The translations under genes and the position numbers were made by a program. A stretch of DNA of 64,000 nt from contig JANXTS010000033.1 of the NCBI GenBank assembly GCA_025352265.1, positions 62,001-126,000 of the forward strand, written 5' to 3'. Under the pieces are notes generated by a model that saw only the letters and a list, made by a program, of their open reading frames with translations, did no database searches and had not been told where the DNA came from. Shown piece by piece: positions 11,705-22,410 of the stretch. Position 1 is the stretch's first letter; each line of letters starts with the position of its first letter. This DNA is from Variovorax sp. (GTDB taxonomy: Bacteria > Pseudomonadota > Gammaproteobacteria > Burkholderiales > Burkholderiaceae_C).

Positions 11705-12613
11705 TCAGCGGCGCGGCGCTGCTGCGGGCGTCGTGGTCGAACCTGAACTCTGCATAGCCCTGAAGAAGTCGGACGACGGATCGAGCACCAGCACGTCGCT
11801 CTTCTTGTTAAAGCTTTGCTTGTAAGCATCGAGGCTGCGATAGAACTGCGCGAACTGCGGGTCTTTGCCGAACGACTCGCTGTAAGCCGAGGCAGCTAGT
11901 GCATCGCCTTCGCCCTTGATTTTCTGCGCATCGCGATAAGCGTTCGCTACCGTTACTTCACGCTGGCGATCAGCATCGGCACGGATCTTTTCGCCTTCGG
12001 CAAAACCGGTCGAGCGCAGTTCGTTGGCGACCCGCTTGCGCTCGGCCTCCATGCGTCGATAGACCGACTCGGTAATGGCTTCGACATAGTCGACACGTGT
12101 AATGCGCACATCGACGATGTCCACGCCCCACGGCTTCGCGCCCTTGACCACGGCGAGCACTTCGCGCTGAACGTCCGCCATCAGCGCTTCGCGACGTACC
12201 GAGATCAGGTCGCGCACTGTGCGCTTGTTGATGTTTTCCTGAAAGGCGTTGCGCACCACGCGGTTCAGTTGCACCGCACCGGCGTTCTCGTCGATACCGA
12301 CGTTTCGAATGTATTCCGACGCATCGCTGATGCGCCAGCGCACATACCAGTCGATTACGACTCGCTGCTTTTCAGCCGTCAACATCGGCTCGGTTTCGAG
12401 GCTGGAGAGCATCAACAGGCGCTTGTCCAGATACGAGACATTCTGGAACGGTGGCGGCAACTTGAAGTTCAAGCCCGGCTCCTTGATGACCTGCTTGATC
12501 TGACCAAGCGCATAGACAACCCCGAACTGCCGCTGATCGACAACGAAGAGCGTGGAGCTCAGCAGCACGAGGACCACCAGGATGGTGGAAGCGATGAAAC
12601 CAATTCTGTTCAT
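11705..12613 (-). CDS. hflC: HflC, membrane modulator of FtsH protease
   Basis: SPFH/band-7 protein that with HflK forms a large periplasmic cage around the FtsH protease. One N-terminal transmembrane helix (about 4-24) is followed by a band-7 domain (VDQRQFGVVYALGQ onward) and a C-terminal coiled coil. The start chosen is ATG at 12613 because GGAG sits seven bases upstream. ATG at 12619 or TTG at 12631 would add two or six residues and place the Shine-Dalgarno too close or nowhere. Fourteen bases separate it from the hflK stop. Confidence 0.96.
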   Translation of the reverse strand: MNRIGFIASTILVVLVLLSSTLFVVDQRQFGVVYALGQIKQVIKEPGLNFKLPPPFQNVSYLDKRLLMLSSLETEPMLTAEKQRVVIDWYVRWRISDASEYIRNVGIDENAGAVQLNRVVRNAFQENINKRTVRDLISVRREALMADVQREVLAVVKGAKPWGVDIVDVRITRVDYVEAITESVYRRMEAERKRVANELRSTGFAEGEKIRADADRQREVTVANAYRDAQKIKGEGDALAASAYSESFGKDPQFAQFYRSLDAYKQSFNKKSDVLVLDPSSDFFRAMQSSGSTTTPAAAPRR

Positions 12614-12627
12614 GTTCATGCTCCGGC

Positions 12628-14028
12628 TCAACGCGCGTCACGATCGCGCGAACGACCGTCGCGCGCTCGGGCTTCGCCGCCATTGGGAATAACCGGAATC
12701 ACCGAGGACTGCGGGGTGGCGGTGCCCGCTACGTTGGGCGAGGCACCATCGGCCGGCGCAGGCACGGGGCTCACGCCGCTCGATGCCATAAGTTTGTCGA
12801 GAGGAAGGTAGAGCAAGTTGGAGCCCGATTTAGAGTCGACCAGGACCTTAGTCGTGTTGCTGTAGATCTGCTGCATCGCGTCGGTGTACATGCGATCGCG
12901 CGTGACCTGCGGCGCCTTCTGGTATTCGGTAAGCACCGCGCCGAAGCGTCCGGCGTCACCCTGTGCCTGGGCGACGATTCGCGCCTTGTACGCATCAGAT
13001 TCTTCTTTCAGGCGCGACGCGGTACCGGTCGCACGGGGAATGACGTCGTTGGCATACGCCTGTGCTTCGTTTTTCGCACGCTCCCGCTCCTGACCGGCCT
13101 TCAGCACATCGTCGAACGCCGCCTGCACTTGCTCGGGTGGGCGCACGCCGCCTTGCTGCAAGTTGATCGCGACCACGTCGACGCCGACCTTGTAGCGGTC
13201 GAGGATGGTCTGCATCAGCGTGCGCACGCGCGGCGAGATCTGGTCGCGCTCTTCCGCGAGCGCTGCGTCCATCTTCATCTTGCCGACGACTTCGCGAACG
13301 GCTGTTTCGGCAACCTGGACCACGGTGTCTGCCGGTGCCTTGCTCTCAAAGAGATACGCCTGTGCGTTGCTCAAACGGTACTGCACCGCAAACTTGATTT
13401 CGACGATGTTCTCGTCTTCAGTCAGCATGGCCGACTCACGCAGGCCGGTCGAGCGCACTATGCTGTCTCGACCCACGTCGACCGAACGGATCTGCGAGGT
13501 CACGACCAACTCATGGCGCTGTATCGGATACGGCAACCGCCAGTTGAAACCTGCGCCCACGGTCTCTTTGAAGCGGCCGAACTGTGTAATGACGGCTTGC
13601 TGACCTTCGTTCACGATGAAGAACCCGGTACCAAGCCAGATGAGCACGGCAACAGCCACAACCAAGCCGAGCCCGACGCCTGCGTTCTTCATATCGGGAC
13701 GGAAGCCGCCAGGGCCGCCGCTGCCATTGCCGCTGGGACGGTTCTTGTCGCCACCACCGCCGCGACCGCCGCCGAAGAGGCCGCCGAGCTTGCGATTGAA
13801 GTCACGCCACAACTCGTCGAGGTCGGGCGGACCCTGGTTCGGACCCTGGCCGCGCGGTCGATTGCTGTTACCCGGAGGCGGCGCCGGGGGTGTACTTGGC
13901 GGATCGGCATCGGGCCGATTGGCGCCGGAGCGCTCACCGTTAGACGAAGGCTCGTCGCCTCGTCCCCACTTGCCATCGTTCAGGTTGAACATTCCCTGAA
14001 ACCGGCTCCACACTGGCTTTGCATTCAT
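12628..14028 (-). CDS. hflK: HflK, membrane modulator of FtsH protease
   Basis: Partner of HflC in the FtsH-regulating complex. It is 466 residues with a long polar N-terminus very rich in Gly, Pro, Asn and Asp (about 18-115), then a transmembrane helix (about 117-137) and the band-7 domain (FIVNEGQQAVITQFGRF). The start is ATG at 14028 (MNAKPVW); a 13-residue upstream extension runs to the hflX stop and lacks family support. The disordered cytoplasmic N-terminal extension is normal for betaproteobacterial HflK. Confidence 0.96.
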   Translation of the reverse strand: MNAKPVWSRFQGMFNLNDGKWGRGDEPSSNGERSGANRPDADPPSTPPAPPPGNSNRPRGQGPNQGPPDLDELWRDFNRKLGGLFGGGRGGGGDKNRPSGNGSGGPGGFRPDMKNAGVGLGLVVAVAVLIWLGTGFFIVNEGQQAVITQFGRFKETVGAGFNWRLPYPIQRHELVVTSQIRSVDVGRDSIVRSTGLRESAMLTEDENIVEIKFAVQYRLSNAQAYLFESKAPADTVVQVAETAVREVVGKMKMDAALAEERDQISPRVRTLMQTILDRYKVGVDVVAINLQQGGVRPPEQVQAAFDDVLKAGQERERAKNEAQAYANDVIPRATGTASRLKEESDAYKARIVAQAQGDAGRFGAVLTEYQKAPQVTRDRMYTDAMQQIYSNTTKVLVDSKSGSNLLYLPLDKLMASSGVSPVPAPADGASPNVAGTATPQSSVIPVIPNGGEARARDGRSRDRDAR

Positions 14029-14067
14029 TCGCTTCTGTTCTCTCGTCAGTGACGGGATTGTGCCCAA

Positions 14068-15240
14068 TCAATTGGCAGCATCGTGCAATTCAGCGTCGGT
14101 CGCTAAGGTCATGGCAGCATCGGACACCGAACCGGACCGTCGCGCCAACTCGGTCCGCAGAGCCGGCACACCTTCGCCCGTATGCGCACTCAGAAAAATT
14201 CTGGGAATTCTGATCCCGTCTATTTCCATCTCATCGACCAGGTGCAGCGGTTGTCGTCCAGTTTCAAGGGCGTCGATCTTGTTGAACACCATCAATTGCG
14301 GAACGCTATCGGCACCGATCTCCTTCAGCACCGCTTGGACCTCGGCCATTTGCTCCGGGTAGTGGGGATTCGACGCATCGACGACATGCAAAAGCAGGTC
14401 GGCGTCTATGGCTTCCTGTAGCGTCGCCTTGAAAGCGTCGACCAGACCGTGCGGCAGATCGCGAATGAAACCGACCGTGTCGGAAATCGAAACCTGGCGG
14501 CGCGCGTCGCCGAGATAGAGCGACCGGGTTGTCGTATCGAGTGTGGCAAAGAGCTGATCCGCCGCATAGGCACGTGCCTTGACCAACGCGTTGAAGAGCG
14601 ATGACTTGCCAGCGTTGGTATAGCCCACCAGCGAAATGTTGAAAGTCTCGCGGCGCTCGCGCTGCCGGCGCTGTGTGCCACGCTGTTTCTGCACCTTGGC
14701 TAGGCGTTCGCGCGTGCGCTTGATCGACTCGCTGATCATTCGGCGATCGAGCTCGATCTGCTTTTCGCCCGGACCGCCGCGGACACCGGCGCCACCGGTT
14801 TGGCGCTCCAGGTGGGACCAGCGACGAACGAGGCGCGTGCTCAGGTACTGCAAACGCGCGAGCTCGACCTGCAACTTGCCCTCATGCGAGCGGGCGCGTT
14901 GAGCAAAGATTTCGAGAATGAGAAATGTGCGGTCGTAGACCGCCATGTCGAGAGTGCGCTCCAGATTACGCTGTTGCGCCGGACTCAGGCTTTGGTCGAA
15001 GATCACTTCACTGGCACGATGCATCTCGGCCAACTCCTTGATCTCTTCGGCCTTGCCGCTGCCGATAAATAACGCCGCATCGGGAGCCTTGCGTTTGCAA
15101 ACGACGCGTGCAACGGGCGTTAGGCCCGCAGTTTGCGCGAGCAAGCCGAGTTCTTCGAGTTCTGCATCGAAATGCGGCAACCCGAAATCAACGCCAACGA
15201 GAACGGTGGCACCTTCCTGGCGAGAAATCAGTTCGGACAA
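14068..15240 (-). CDS. hflX: GTPase HflX
   Basis: Ribosome-associated GTPase that splits stalled or stressed 70S ribosomes. It is 390 residues. The N-terminal HflX domain includes GSGKAEEIKEL and the Gly-rich linker TGGAGVRGGPGEKQIELDRR. The G domain has GYTNAGKS (G1), TLDTTTR, DTVGFIRDLP (G3) and FNKIDAL (G4). The start appears to be TTG at 15240 with no obvious Shine-Dalgarno. It lies between hfq and hflK in a widely conserved order and is probably transcribed with hfq. Confidence 0.96.
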   Translation of the reverse strand: MSELISRQEGATVLVGVDFGLPHFDAELEELGLLAQTAGLTPVARVVCKRKAPDAALFIGSGKAEEIKELAEMHRASEVIFDQSLSPAQQRNLERTLDMAVYDRTFLILEIFAQRARSHEGKLQVELARLQYLSTRLVRRWSHLERQTGGAGVRGGPGEKQIELDRRMISESIKRTRERLAKVQKQRGTQRRQRERRETFNISLVGYTNAGKSSLFNALVKARAYAADQLFATLDTTTRSLYLGDARRQVSISDTVGFIRDLPHGLVDAFKATLQEAIDADLLLHVVDASNPHYPEQMAEVQAVLKEIGADSVPQLMVFNKIDALETGRQPLHLVDEMEIDGIRIPRIFLSAHTGEGVPALRTELARRSGSVSDAAMTLATDAELHDAAN

Positions 15241-15289
15241 GCGGATTCAAATAAGAAGAAAGGCGCGGCGGGCAAGCCCACCGCACCGT

Positions 15290-15535
15290 TCAAGGGGCAA
15301 CGTCGTCGTTCTCGGCAGCCGAGAAGTTGACGGCGCGACCCGGCACGATGGTTGAAATAGCGTGCTTGTAGACCATCTGAGTAACCGTATTGCGAAGCAA
15401 CACGACGTACTGGTCGAACGACTCGATCTGACCTTGCAGCTTGATGCCGTTGACCAGATAGATCGAAACCGGCACGTGCTCACGACGCAGGGTATTCAGA
15501 AAGGGGTCTTGAAGAAGCTGCCCTTTATTGCTCAC
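15290..15535 (-). CDS. hfq: RNA chaperone Hfq
   Basis: Hexameric Sm-like protein that pairs small RNAs with mRNAs. It is 81 residues. The Sm1 motif region includes [19 protein letters not shown], and Sm2 is YKHAIST with the ring-contact residues. The start is GTG at 15535, giving the family N-terminus (M)[13 protein letters not shown]. It is supported by GGAG six bases upstream and beats a TTG six codons earlier. The GTG start is worth keeping in re-annotation. The C-terminus is short, as in other betaproteobacteria. Confidence 0.98.
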   Translation of the reverse strand: MSNKGQLLQDPFLNTLRREHVPVSIYLVNGIKLQGQIESFDQYVVLLRNTVTQMVYKHAISTIVPGRAVNFSAAENDDVAP

Positions 15536-15696
15536 GATATTCTCCGTGTTCAAGAGTTGTTGTTGGAAATGTTACCTTAACACAGCGTTTCCGCGCTGCA
15601 GCAATGGAGTCCAAAGCCCTCATAAAATAACGGCACCCAAAATCTGGAACTTCGATGCCCGATATGAACCTTCGGCATTCATCGGCATGCAATTGG

Positions 15697-17043
15697 TTAC
15701 TTGCGATCTTTGTCCGCAAATGGGTTTGTCGAGGTTTTGAACTCGATTCGCATTGGTGTTCCGACCAAATCGAATTCTTTTCGAATGCGGCCCTCGAGGA
15801 AGCGCTTGTACGCCTCGGTGACGTGCTCCAGCGAATTGCCATGGATCACGATCACCGGCGGATTCATCCCGCCTTGATGCGCATAACGCATCTTGGGGCG
15901 AAACATTCCGGCACGTTGTGGCGACTGGAACTGCACCGCTTCGAGCAGCAAGCGCGTCAACACGGGCGTCGACATCTTGCGGGTGGCCGACTTATGCGCC
16001 TGAGCGATCGACTGCCAGACCGGACCCAGGCCTTGCCGCTTGATTGCCGAAATGAAGTGCAGTGCCGCGAACTTCAGAAACGGCAGCCGAGTTTCAATCT
16101 GCCGCTGAATCTGTTCGCGCTGATAGCTGTCGACCGACTCCCATTTGTTGATGGCAATGACGACCGCGCGACCGCTTTCCAGGATGTAGCCGGCGATATG
16201 CGCGTCTTGGTCGGTCACGCCCTGTGACGCATCAAGTAGAAGCAGCACAACGTTGGCCGATTCGATGGCTTGCAAGGTCTTCACGACCGAGAACTTCTCT
16301 ATGGCCTCGAAGACTTTGCCCTTGCGGCGCAAGCCAGCCGTATCGATCAACTCGAACTTTTGCCCGTTGCGCTCAAAGGGCACGGTGATCGCATCGCGCG
16401 TGGTGCCCGGCAAGTCGAAAGCGACCAGGCGCTCTTCACCCAGCCAGGTGTTGATCAGCGTCGATTTGCCGACATTGGGACGCCCCGCCACCGCGAGCTT
16501 GATGGGCTTGTTCGGGTCGTCTTCATCGGCGTCTTCTTCAGGATCAACCAGGTTCAACGGCTCCAGCGCCAACTCGACCAAATCGCGAATGCCCTGGCCG
16601 TGCGCGGCCGAAATGCCGTGCACATCGCCCAGCCCCAGCTCATAGAAATCCACAAGCTTGGTGCCGTCCTGCATACCTTCGGCCTTGTTGGCCACCAGTA
16701 CGGTCGGCTTGCCGAGGCGCCGCAATTCGTTCGCGATGTCATGGTCCTGCGCAGATATCCCTTCGCGCGCATCGACGACGAACACGACGACGTCCGCCTC
16801 TGCGACAGCTTGGCGCGTTTGCTTGGCCATCTCCTTGAAGATGCCGCTGCCGGCGTCAGGCTCGAAGCCACCGGTGTCGATCACGATGAACTCGTGCTTG
16901 CCCTGGCGACCGTTGCCATAGTGGCGGTCGCGTGTCAGCCCGGCATAGTCCGCAACGATCGCGTCGCGGGTTTGCGTGAGCCGATTGAACAGCGTCGATT
17001 TGCCCACGTTAGGACGCCCGACAAGGGCAATAACGGGTTTCAC
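15697..17043 (-). CDS. der: Ribosome biogenesis GTPase Der (EngA)
   Basis: Double-GTPase needed for 50S subunit assembly. It is 448 residues with two G domains, the first with GRPNVGKS at residues 9-16 and the second with AGRPNVGKS near residue 186, plus the C-terminal KH-like domain ([17 protein letters not shown] onward). Starts with GTG at 17043. It is 17 bases downstream of bamB and belongs to the same minus-strand run. Confidence 0.97.
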   Translation of the reverse strand: MKPVIALVGRPNVGKSTLFNRLTQTRDAIVADYAGLTRDRHYGNGRQGKHEFIVIDTGGFEPDAGSGIFKEMAKQTRQAVAEADVVVFVVDAREGISAQDHDIANELRRLGKPTVLVANKAEGMQDGTKLVDFYELGLGDVHGISAAHGQGIRDLVELALEPLNLVDPEEDADEDDPNKPIKLAVAGRPNVGKSTLINTWLGEERLVAFDLPGTTRDAITVPFERNGQKFELIDTAGLRRKGKVFEAIEKFSVVKTLQAIESANVVLLLLDASQGVTDQDAHIAGYILESGRAVVIAINKWESVDSYQREQIQRQIETRLPFLKFAALHFISAIKRQGLGPVWQSIAQAHKSATRKMSTPVLTRLLLEAVQFQSPQRAGMFRPKMRYAHQGGMNPPVIVIHGNSLEHVTEAYKRFLEGRIRKEFDLVGTPMRIEFKTSTNPFADKDRK

Positions 17044-17060
17044 AGTCGGGCTTTCAAAAC

Positions 17061-18203
17061 TTATTCAGGCTTGTAGCCGTACACGCCGCCATTGCGGGTA
17101 ACGACAACGACCGTGTTGCCGGCGAGCACCGGCGTGGCAGCGATGGCCGAACCATCGGTCGCCACGCGGTTGAGCGGCGAACCGTCTTCGCGCGAAAGGA
17201 AGTGGACCATGCCCGTGCTGTCGCCGACGACGACCGAGCGACCGACTGAAAGAGGCGCAGTGAGCTCGCGATACTTCAGACGCTCGCTGACCCAGCCGCG
17301 CTCACCGTCAGTGCGGCGCCAAGCCATCACGTTACCGTTCGATTCGGTACCGTAGACAAAACGATCGTCGCCGCTGACGCCCTCGGCGCCGGAAGCCGGC
17401 TTGCTCCAGATGAGCGTGCCGCGCTGAGAGTCAACGCAGCCCACACTGGCGTAATACGCACGGGCGCAAACGGTGTCGCCGATCCGACTCACGGTACCGG
17501 TCAGGTCCACCAGACGCTCAACATCGTTGGTGCCACGCGGTGCCGCGATCGGCGATTCCCAGCGCGACGAACCATTGTTCGGGTTGAGGCCTACGAGCCG
17601 CCCGCCCACACCTGTCACCAGCGTGTCGCCTACAGCGACCAACACGCCGGGCTTCTTCAGCACCAGATTTTCTGCGGTGCGCTGTTGCGACCACAGGCGA
17701 CGGCCGGTTTGACCATCCCACGCGCTCGTAGTGCGGTCGGCCGTTTGCACGAATACGCGGCGACCGGCGACGAGTGGCGCCGTGTATGACTCGGCACTGA
17801 GGCGTTGCTTCCAGAGAACCTTACCGTTTTCGAGCGCGACGAGTTCATTGTTTCGCGTGACGACCGCGGCAATCGTGCCGTCGCTGCCGACGCCGGCTGT
17901 AAGTGGCGCACCGGCATTGCCGCGCCAGGCTTCTTTGCCGGTCCGCGAGTCGAGCATGACAACGGTACCGTCGGCGCTGGCCAAGACCAACATGTCACCG
18001 CTCACATCGGTTTGCAGCGGAAAAGTTACCGCTGGCAATTTAGCGGTCCAGGCTTGACGCACGCCCAGCACCGCGACGTTGGCAGGTAGTTCAGCCGGCT
18101 TCGGCTTGTCAGTGCTGGAGCAGGCGGAGAGCACTGCGATGGCCAGGATCGCGGCACACGCTCGCAGGGCGTGCTTTTGGGGCACAAGGAGCTTCAAATT
18201 CAT
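17061..18203 (-). CDS. bamB: Outer-membrane protein assembly factor BamB
   Basis: Lipoprotein of the BAM complex that inserts beta-barrel proteins; anchored to the inner leaflet of the outer membrane. It is 380 residues. The signal peptide ends in a lipobox with the lipidated Cys at residue 28 (AVLSAC). The remainder is an eight-bladed PQQ-like beta-propeller with repeats such as [15 protein letters not shown] and [13 protein letters not shown]. The start ATG at 18203 overlaps the yfgM stop by ATGA, showing translational coupling. A 41-residue upstream frame extension was discarded. Confidence 0.95.
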   Translation of the reverse strand: MNLKLLVPQKHALRACAAILAIAVLSACSSTDKPKPAELPANVAVLGVRQAWTAKLPAVTFPLQTDVSGDMLVLASADGTVVMLDSRTGKEAWRGNAGAPLTAGVGSDGTIAAVVTRNNELVALENGKVLWKQRLSAESYTAPLVAGRRVFVQTADRTTSAWDGQTGRRLWSQQRTAENLVLKKPGVLVAVGDTLVTGVGGRLVGLNPNNGSSRWESPIAAPRGTNDVERLVDLTGTVSRIGDTVCARAYYASVGCVDSQRGTLIWSKPASGAEGVSGDDRFVYGTESNGNVMAWRRTDGERGWVSERLKYRELTAPLSVGRSVVVGDSTGMVHFLSREDGSPLNRVATDGSAIAATPVLAGNTVVVVTRNGGVYGYKPE

Positions 18204-18889
18204 GATGTGGTCTTGGCTGGAGTCACGGTGATGGTCGGGGCCAGGGTCTTCGGATCGACGCCGACGGCATTCAGCTTGATTTCGATCAGGCGGCGATAGT
18301 CGCCACGGCCCTCGAAGCCGGTCCAAGCCTTGCGGTACTCAGTCTTTGCGTCTTCGCGCTTGCCCTGGGCCAGGTAGATATCGCCCTTGCGATCGGCCGC
18401 CAACGGTTCGAATTCTTTCGGCATGCTGCCCGAGAGCTGTTTCAGCGCGTCGTCGTAAGCCTTGCTGTCGAGCAACTCGGCCGACAGGCGCAACTTGGCG
18501 ATGGCTTGATAACCCGGATCGACGGCCTTCTCTGCGACCCATGCTAGGGCCGCGCGCGAAGCCTCTTGGTTGCCTTTTTCGTGCAGCGTCTTGGCCGCGA
18601 GCAGGCCCGCTTGCTGGGCATAAGCAGTACCCGCGAATTTCTCTTTCATGTCGGCCAGCGCCCGCTCGATGCGCGCGGTGTCTCCGGCCTGTGCCCCGCG
18701 CTCCAGCTCGTCGTAGAGGGCAGCCGCTTGCGCCGCCTTGGTGCGTTGCAGGTACTGCCAGCCGTTCCACGCCATGAATGCGCCAGCAGCAATCAGCACG
18801 ACCCATGTAATGAGGCTGCCGTAGGTTGTCCAGAAATGCTTGAGCTGGTCGAGCTGTTCCTGTTCTTCAAGATCGAGTGGAGTTGCCAT
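18200..18889 (-). CDS. yfgM: YfgM-family periplasmic TPR membrane protein
   Basis: A 229-residue protein of the YfgM (DUF2133) family, an ancillary SecYEG translocon protein that cooperates with periplasmic chaperones. It has a short cytoplasmic N-terminus, one transmembrane helix (about 24-44) and a periplasmic TPR-like region to the end. It lies six bases after hisS and overlaps bamB by four bases, the same hisS-yfgM-bamB-der order seen widely in gamma- and betaproteobacteria. Confidence 0.9.
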   Translation of the reverse strand: MATPLDLEEQEQLDQLKHFWTTYGSLITWVVLIAAGAFMAWNGWQYLQRTKAAQAAALYDELERGAQAGDTARIERALADMKEKFAGTAYAQQAGLLAAKTLHEKGNQEASRAALAWVAEKAVDPGYQAIAKLRLSAELLDSKAYDDALKQLSGSMPKEFEPLAADRKGDIYLAQGKREDAKTEYRKAWTGFEGRGDYRRLIEIKLNAVGVDPKTLAPTITVTPAKTTS

Positions 18890-18895
18890 GCGCTG

Positions 18896-20191
18896 TCAGA
18901 TGTAGGGAGCCGAGGATTGTAGGGTGGTGGCCCAGGTGGCCACCTCGGAGAGCAAACGGGATGTCTGCGTACCGCCTTCGCGCAGTGCTTTCACCGTGAC
19001 CTCGCCCCGTGCGAGTTCGTCGGCACCGAAGATAAGCGCGTTAGCGGCGCCGCTGGCATCGGCTTTTTTGAACTGAGACTTGAAGCTGCCGAAGCCGTCG
19101 AGCGTGCCGGCGTGCATCTGCACGCTGACGCCTGCCGCGCGCAAGTGCTGCAGCACCGGCATCGCATGCGCAAGCGCCACCGCATCGGGAATCACCGCGT
19201 AGGCGTCTGGAACAGGCAGCGCGGTCACCCCGGCCTGCTCTTTAAGCAGTTCGAGCACGCGTTCCATGCCCATGCCCCATCCCACGGCAGGCGTCGGCTT
19301 GCCGCCCAGCACCTCGAACAGGCCGTCGTAGCGGCCGCCGCCGCACAGCGTTCCCTGCGCGCCGAGTTCGGAGGTGATGAATTCGAACACCGTGTGGCTG
19401 TAGTAGTCGAGACCACGCACCAGACGCGGGTTGATCGTCCATGCCACGCCGCAGGCGGTCAGAAGCGACTGCACTACTTCCAGATGCCGGCGCGACGCGT
19501 CGCCGAGGTAGTCCAGGAGACGCGGTGCGGCCTCGACCAGCGGCTGCATCGCTGGGTTCTTGGTGTCCAGGATGCGCAGTGGGTTGCTTTCGAGGCGACG
19601 CTGCGCATCGGCGTCCAGCAAGTCTGCGTTTTGCCGGAAGTGGGTGATCAGAGCCGCGCGGTGCGCCTGGCGCTCAGCGGGCACACCGAGGCTGTTGAGC
19701 TCGACGCGGATGTTGCGCAACCCGAGCGTTTGGAACAGGTCGTGCGCCAGCAACATCAATTCAGCATCGACTTCCGGGCCTGAGAAGCCCAGCGCCTCGG
19801 CACCCAACTGATAGAACTGGCGATAGCGGCCGCGTTGGGGCCGTTCGTGCCGGAACATAGGGCCGGTGTACCAGAGCCGTTTGCCACCGTCGTAGGTCAG
19901 GTTGTGCTCGATGGCTGCGCGCGCCACGCCGGGCGTATTCTCCGGGCGCAGTGTGAGCTGCTCGCCGTTGAGCCTGTCTTCAAAGGAGTACATCTCCTTC
20001 TCCACGATGTCGGTGGTCTGCCCAGTGCCGCGCACGAAGAGCGCAGTGGGCTCGACGATCGGTGTGCGGATATTGCGGTAGGCGTACCGACCCATGAGTT
20101 CGCGCACTGTCTGCTCGAGCGCCTCCCAACGCGCCGATTCGGGCGGCAATATGTCGTTCATGCCTTTGACGGCATTCAATTTATCGGCCAT
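18896..20191 (-). CDS. hisS: Histidyl-tRNA synthetase
   Basis: Charges tRNA-His; class II cytoplasmic homodimer. It is 431 residues. Motif 1 is around [17 protein letters not shown], motif 2 is [13 protein letters not shown] with [17 protein letters not shown], and the histidine-specific motifs are [15 protein letters not shown] and [12 protein letters not shown]. Unlike HisZ in this window, all catalytic motifs are intact. The gene follows ispG by 12 bases. Confidence 0.98.
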   Translation of the reverse strand: MADKLNAVKGMNDILPPESARWEALEQTVRELMGRYAYRNIRTPIVEPTALFVRGTGQTTDIVEKEMYSFEDRLNGEQLTLRPENTPGVARAAIEHNLTYDGGKRLWYTGPMFRHERPQRGRYRQFYQLGAEALGFSGPEVDAELMLLAHDLFQTLGLRNIRVELNSLGVPAERQAHRAALITHFRQNADLLDADAQRRLESNPLRILDTKNPAMQPLVEAAPRLLDYLGDASRRHLEVVQSLLTACGVAWTINPRLVRGLDYYSHTVFEFITSELGAQGTLCGGGRYDGLFEVLGGKPTPAVGWGMGMERVLELLKEQAGVTALPVPDAYAVIPDAVALAHAMPVLQHLRAAGVSVQMHAGTLDGFGSFKSQFKKADASGAANALIFGADELARGEVTVKALREGGTQTSRLLSEVATWATTLQSSAPYI

Positions 20192-20203
20192 GGGTTCCGG
20201 AGG

Positions 20204-21475
20204 TCAGGCGACGACGGCGTGCTCGCCGCCAAAGCGCTTTTCAATGTAGTTTTCGACGAGTTGGTGAAACTCGTTAGCGATGTTGTCGCCGCGCAGCGTG
20301 AGCGCCTTTTCACCGTCGATGAAGACCGGCGCAGCGGGTGCCTCGCCGGTGCCGGGCAGGCTGATGCCGATGTCGGCGTGCTTGCTCTCGCCGGGGCCAT
20401 TGACGATGCAGCCCATCACCGCCACCTTCATGGTTTCGACGCCCGGGTACTTGGTGCGCCAGACCGGCATTTGCGTGCGAAGGTAGTCATCGATTTGCTT
20501 GGCGAGTTCCTGGAACGTGGTGCTCGTGGTGCGACCGCAGCCAGGACACGCAGTCACGCTCGGCACGAACATGCGCAGGCCCAGCGCCTGAAGGATTTCA
20601 TTGGCGATCACGACTTCCTGCGTGCGCGACTCGCCCGGCTGCGGCGTGAGCGACACACGGATGGTGTCGCCAATGCCCTCCTGCAGCAGGATGGATAACG
20701 CCGTAGCGGAAGCCACCGTGCCCTTGGTGCCCATGCCCGCTTCGGTCAGGCCGAGATGCAGAGGGTAGTCGCATCGCTTTGCCAGTTCGCGGTAGACCGA
20801 AATCAGGTCTTGCACGCCACTGACCTTGCAACTGAGGATGACCTGATTGCCGTTCATGCCCATCGATTCGGCAAGCTTCGCGGAATCGATCGCCGACGTG
20901 ATAAGCGCTTCGTACATCACCTGTTTGGCGTCCCAGGGTGTGGCACGCTGGCTGTTGATGTCCATCAAGCCCGACAAAAGCTCCTGATCGAGGCTGCCCC
21001 AATTCACGCCGATGCGCACCGGCTTGTTCCAGCGCATCGCGACGTCGATCATCTGACCGAATTGCCGATCGTGCTTGTCGCCTTTGCCCACGTTTCCGGG
21101 GTTGATGCGGTACTTGCTGAGCGCTTCGGCGCAGGCCGGATAGTCGGTGAGCAGGCGGTGGCCGTTGTAGTGGAAATCGCCGATCAGCGGCACGTCGATA
21201 CCCATGCGGTCGAGCTGCTCGCGTACGTAGGGAACCTGCGCCGCGGCCTCCGGCGTATTGACGGTGATGCGGACCATCTCGGAGCCGGCGATGGCAAGCT
21301 CCTTGACCTGAATCGCGGTGCCGATAGCGTCGACCGTGTCGGTGTTGGTCATCGACTGTACGCGCACCGGCGCGTCGCCGCCGACCGTTACCGTGCGCGC
21401 TCCCCACACCACATTCGCCTGGCGCGAACGCCGGGCACTGGGCGCCGCGGACTCGATTGGAAAGCAATCGTTCAT
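20204..21475 (-). CDS. ispG: 4-hydroxy-3-methylbut-2-enyl diphosphate synthase
   Basis: [4Fe-4S] enzyme of the non-mevalonate isoprenoid pathway. It is 423 residues. The barrel domain carries [11 protein letters not shown] and [12 protein letters not shown]. The iron-sulfur domain has [16 protein letters not shown] and [15 protein letters not shown], which supply the three cluster cysteines. The start overlaps the rodZ-like stop by four bases (ATGA), so the two are coupled. Confidence 0.98.
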   Translation of the reverse strand: MNDCFPIESAAPSARRSRQANVVWGARTVTVGGDAPVRVQSMTNTDTVDAIGTAIQVKELAIAGSEMVRITVNTPEAAAQVPYVREQLDRMGIDVPLIGDFHYNGHRLLTDYPACAEALSKYRINPGNVGKGDKHDRQFGQMIDVAMRWNKPVRIGVNWGSLDQELLSGLMDINSQRATPWDAKQVMYEALITSAIDSAKLAESMGMNGNQVILSCKVSGVQDLISVYRELAKRCDYPLHLGLTEAGMGTKGTVASATALSILLQEGIGDTIRVSLTPQPGESRTQEVVIANEILQALGLRMFVPSVTACPGCGRTTSTTFQELAKQIDDYLRTQMPVWRTKYPGVETMKVAVMGCIVNGPGESKHADIGISLPGTGEAPAAPVFIDGEKALTLRGDNIANEFHQLVENYIEKRFGGEHAVVA

Positions 21476-22410
21476 GATTTCACCTCGAAGCGTGCCACGC
21501 CGCCGCCTTTGGTCACAGATCCCAAGTCGAGAGGCTTGCCACGCACCTGTATATCGACACCCGACGCCCGGCCGACCACTACCGTCAACGGCAGATTGCC
21601 CGTAAGGCCGACCGTCTCGCCGGCCTGAATCGTGCGGCGCAGCAACTGCTTGCCGCCAGCTTCAGTCACGGTCACCCAAGAGTCGGCACGTGCGAAAAAC
21701 ACCAGGACATCGGCGCCCGCGGTAACGGCCATGGGTGGCACCGGCAAGCGCCCTGGAACGCCGTCTTGCACGCCCGATGATCCAACGGGCGGTGCGGCTC
21801 CCAATGACGCGACAGACTGCACCGCCGGCATCGTCGGCTCGACAACGGTGCCAGGTGCAGCCGAAACGACCGGGGCCGTTTCGGTTTCGGTTGAAGGCTC
21901 GGTCGCACTGCGCGACGTAATCCGGGCGAAGGCGGCACTCACCTGATCCAAGGCGGACTGGGGAAGCCAAAGCAAAGCAGCAGCGCCGATAAGCAGCGCC
22001 ACGACGACGGCAAGCAACGCCCGCGATGGCAGCAAATCGGACCCGCGTCCCGAGCGCGGTGCGCCCGAGCGAAAGCTGGTGCTGATCGTGCGGTCGGCAT
22101 CGGCCAACACCGCGCGCGGCGAGCCGGGCATCTTCGCCAACACCTTGGCCGGATCGATCTTGAGAGCGCGCGCAACACTGGCAGCGAGTGCGCGAGCGAA
22201 AGCCGGATCGGGCAAAGAGTCGATATCGTCGTCTTCAAGGGCCTGCAGCTTTCGCGCCGACACCTTCAACGCAGCGGCCACAACCTCGATATGCAGCCCA
22301 TGAGCTTCGCGTGCCTCGCGCAGCATGTCGCCAGCGCTCATATTCGTGCTGTCGCCAACCACCAGCGGCACTCCTTGCGAAGCGCCGAACTCACTGGCGC
22401 GTTCAATCAT
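21472..22410 (-). CDS. rodZ: RodZ-like helix-turn-helix membrane protein
   Basis: Bitopic inner-membrane protein related to RodZ, which links MreB to the cell-wall machinery. An N-terminal Cro/HTH_25 domain (about 25-90, [20 protein letters not shown]) is followed by a basic linker, one transmembrane helix (about 133-153), a Thr/Ala/Pro-rich region and a C-terminal DUF4115-type domain ([20 protein letters not shown]). The start ATG at 22410 overlaps the end of pilW by eight bases. Position between pilW and ispG is the usual one. Confidence 0.85.
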   Translation of the reverse strand: MIERASEFGASQGVPLVVGDSTNMSAGDMLREAREAHGLHIEVVAAALKVSARKLQALEDDDIDSLPDPAFARALAASVARALKIDPAKVLAKMPGSPRAVLADADRTISTSFRSGAPRSGRGSDLLPSRALLAVVVALLIGAAALLWLPQSALDQVSAAFARITSRSATEPSTETETAPVVSAAPGTVVEPTMPAVQSVASLGAAPPVGSSGVQDGVPGRLPVPPMAVTAGADVLVFFARADSWVTVTEAGGKQLLRRTIQAGETVGLTGNLPLTVVVGRASGVDIQVRGKPLDLGSVTKGGGVARFEVKS

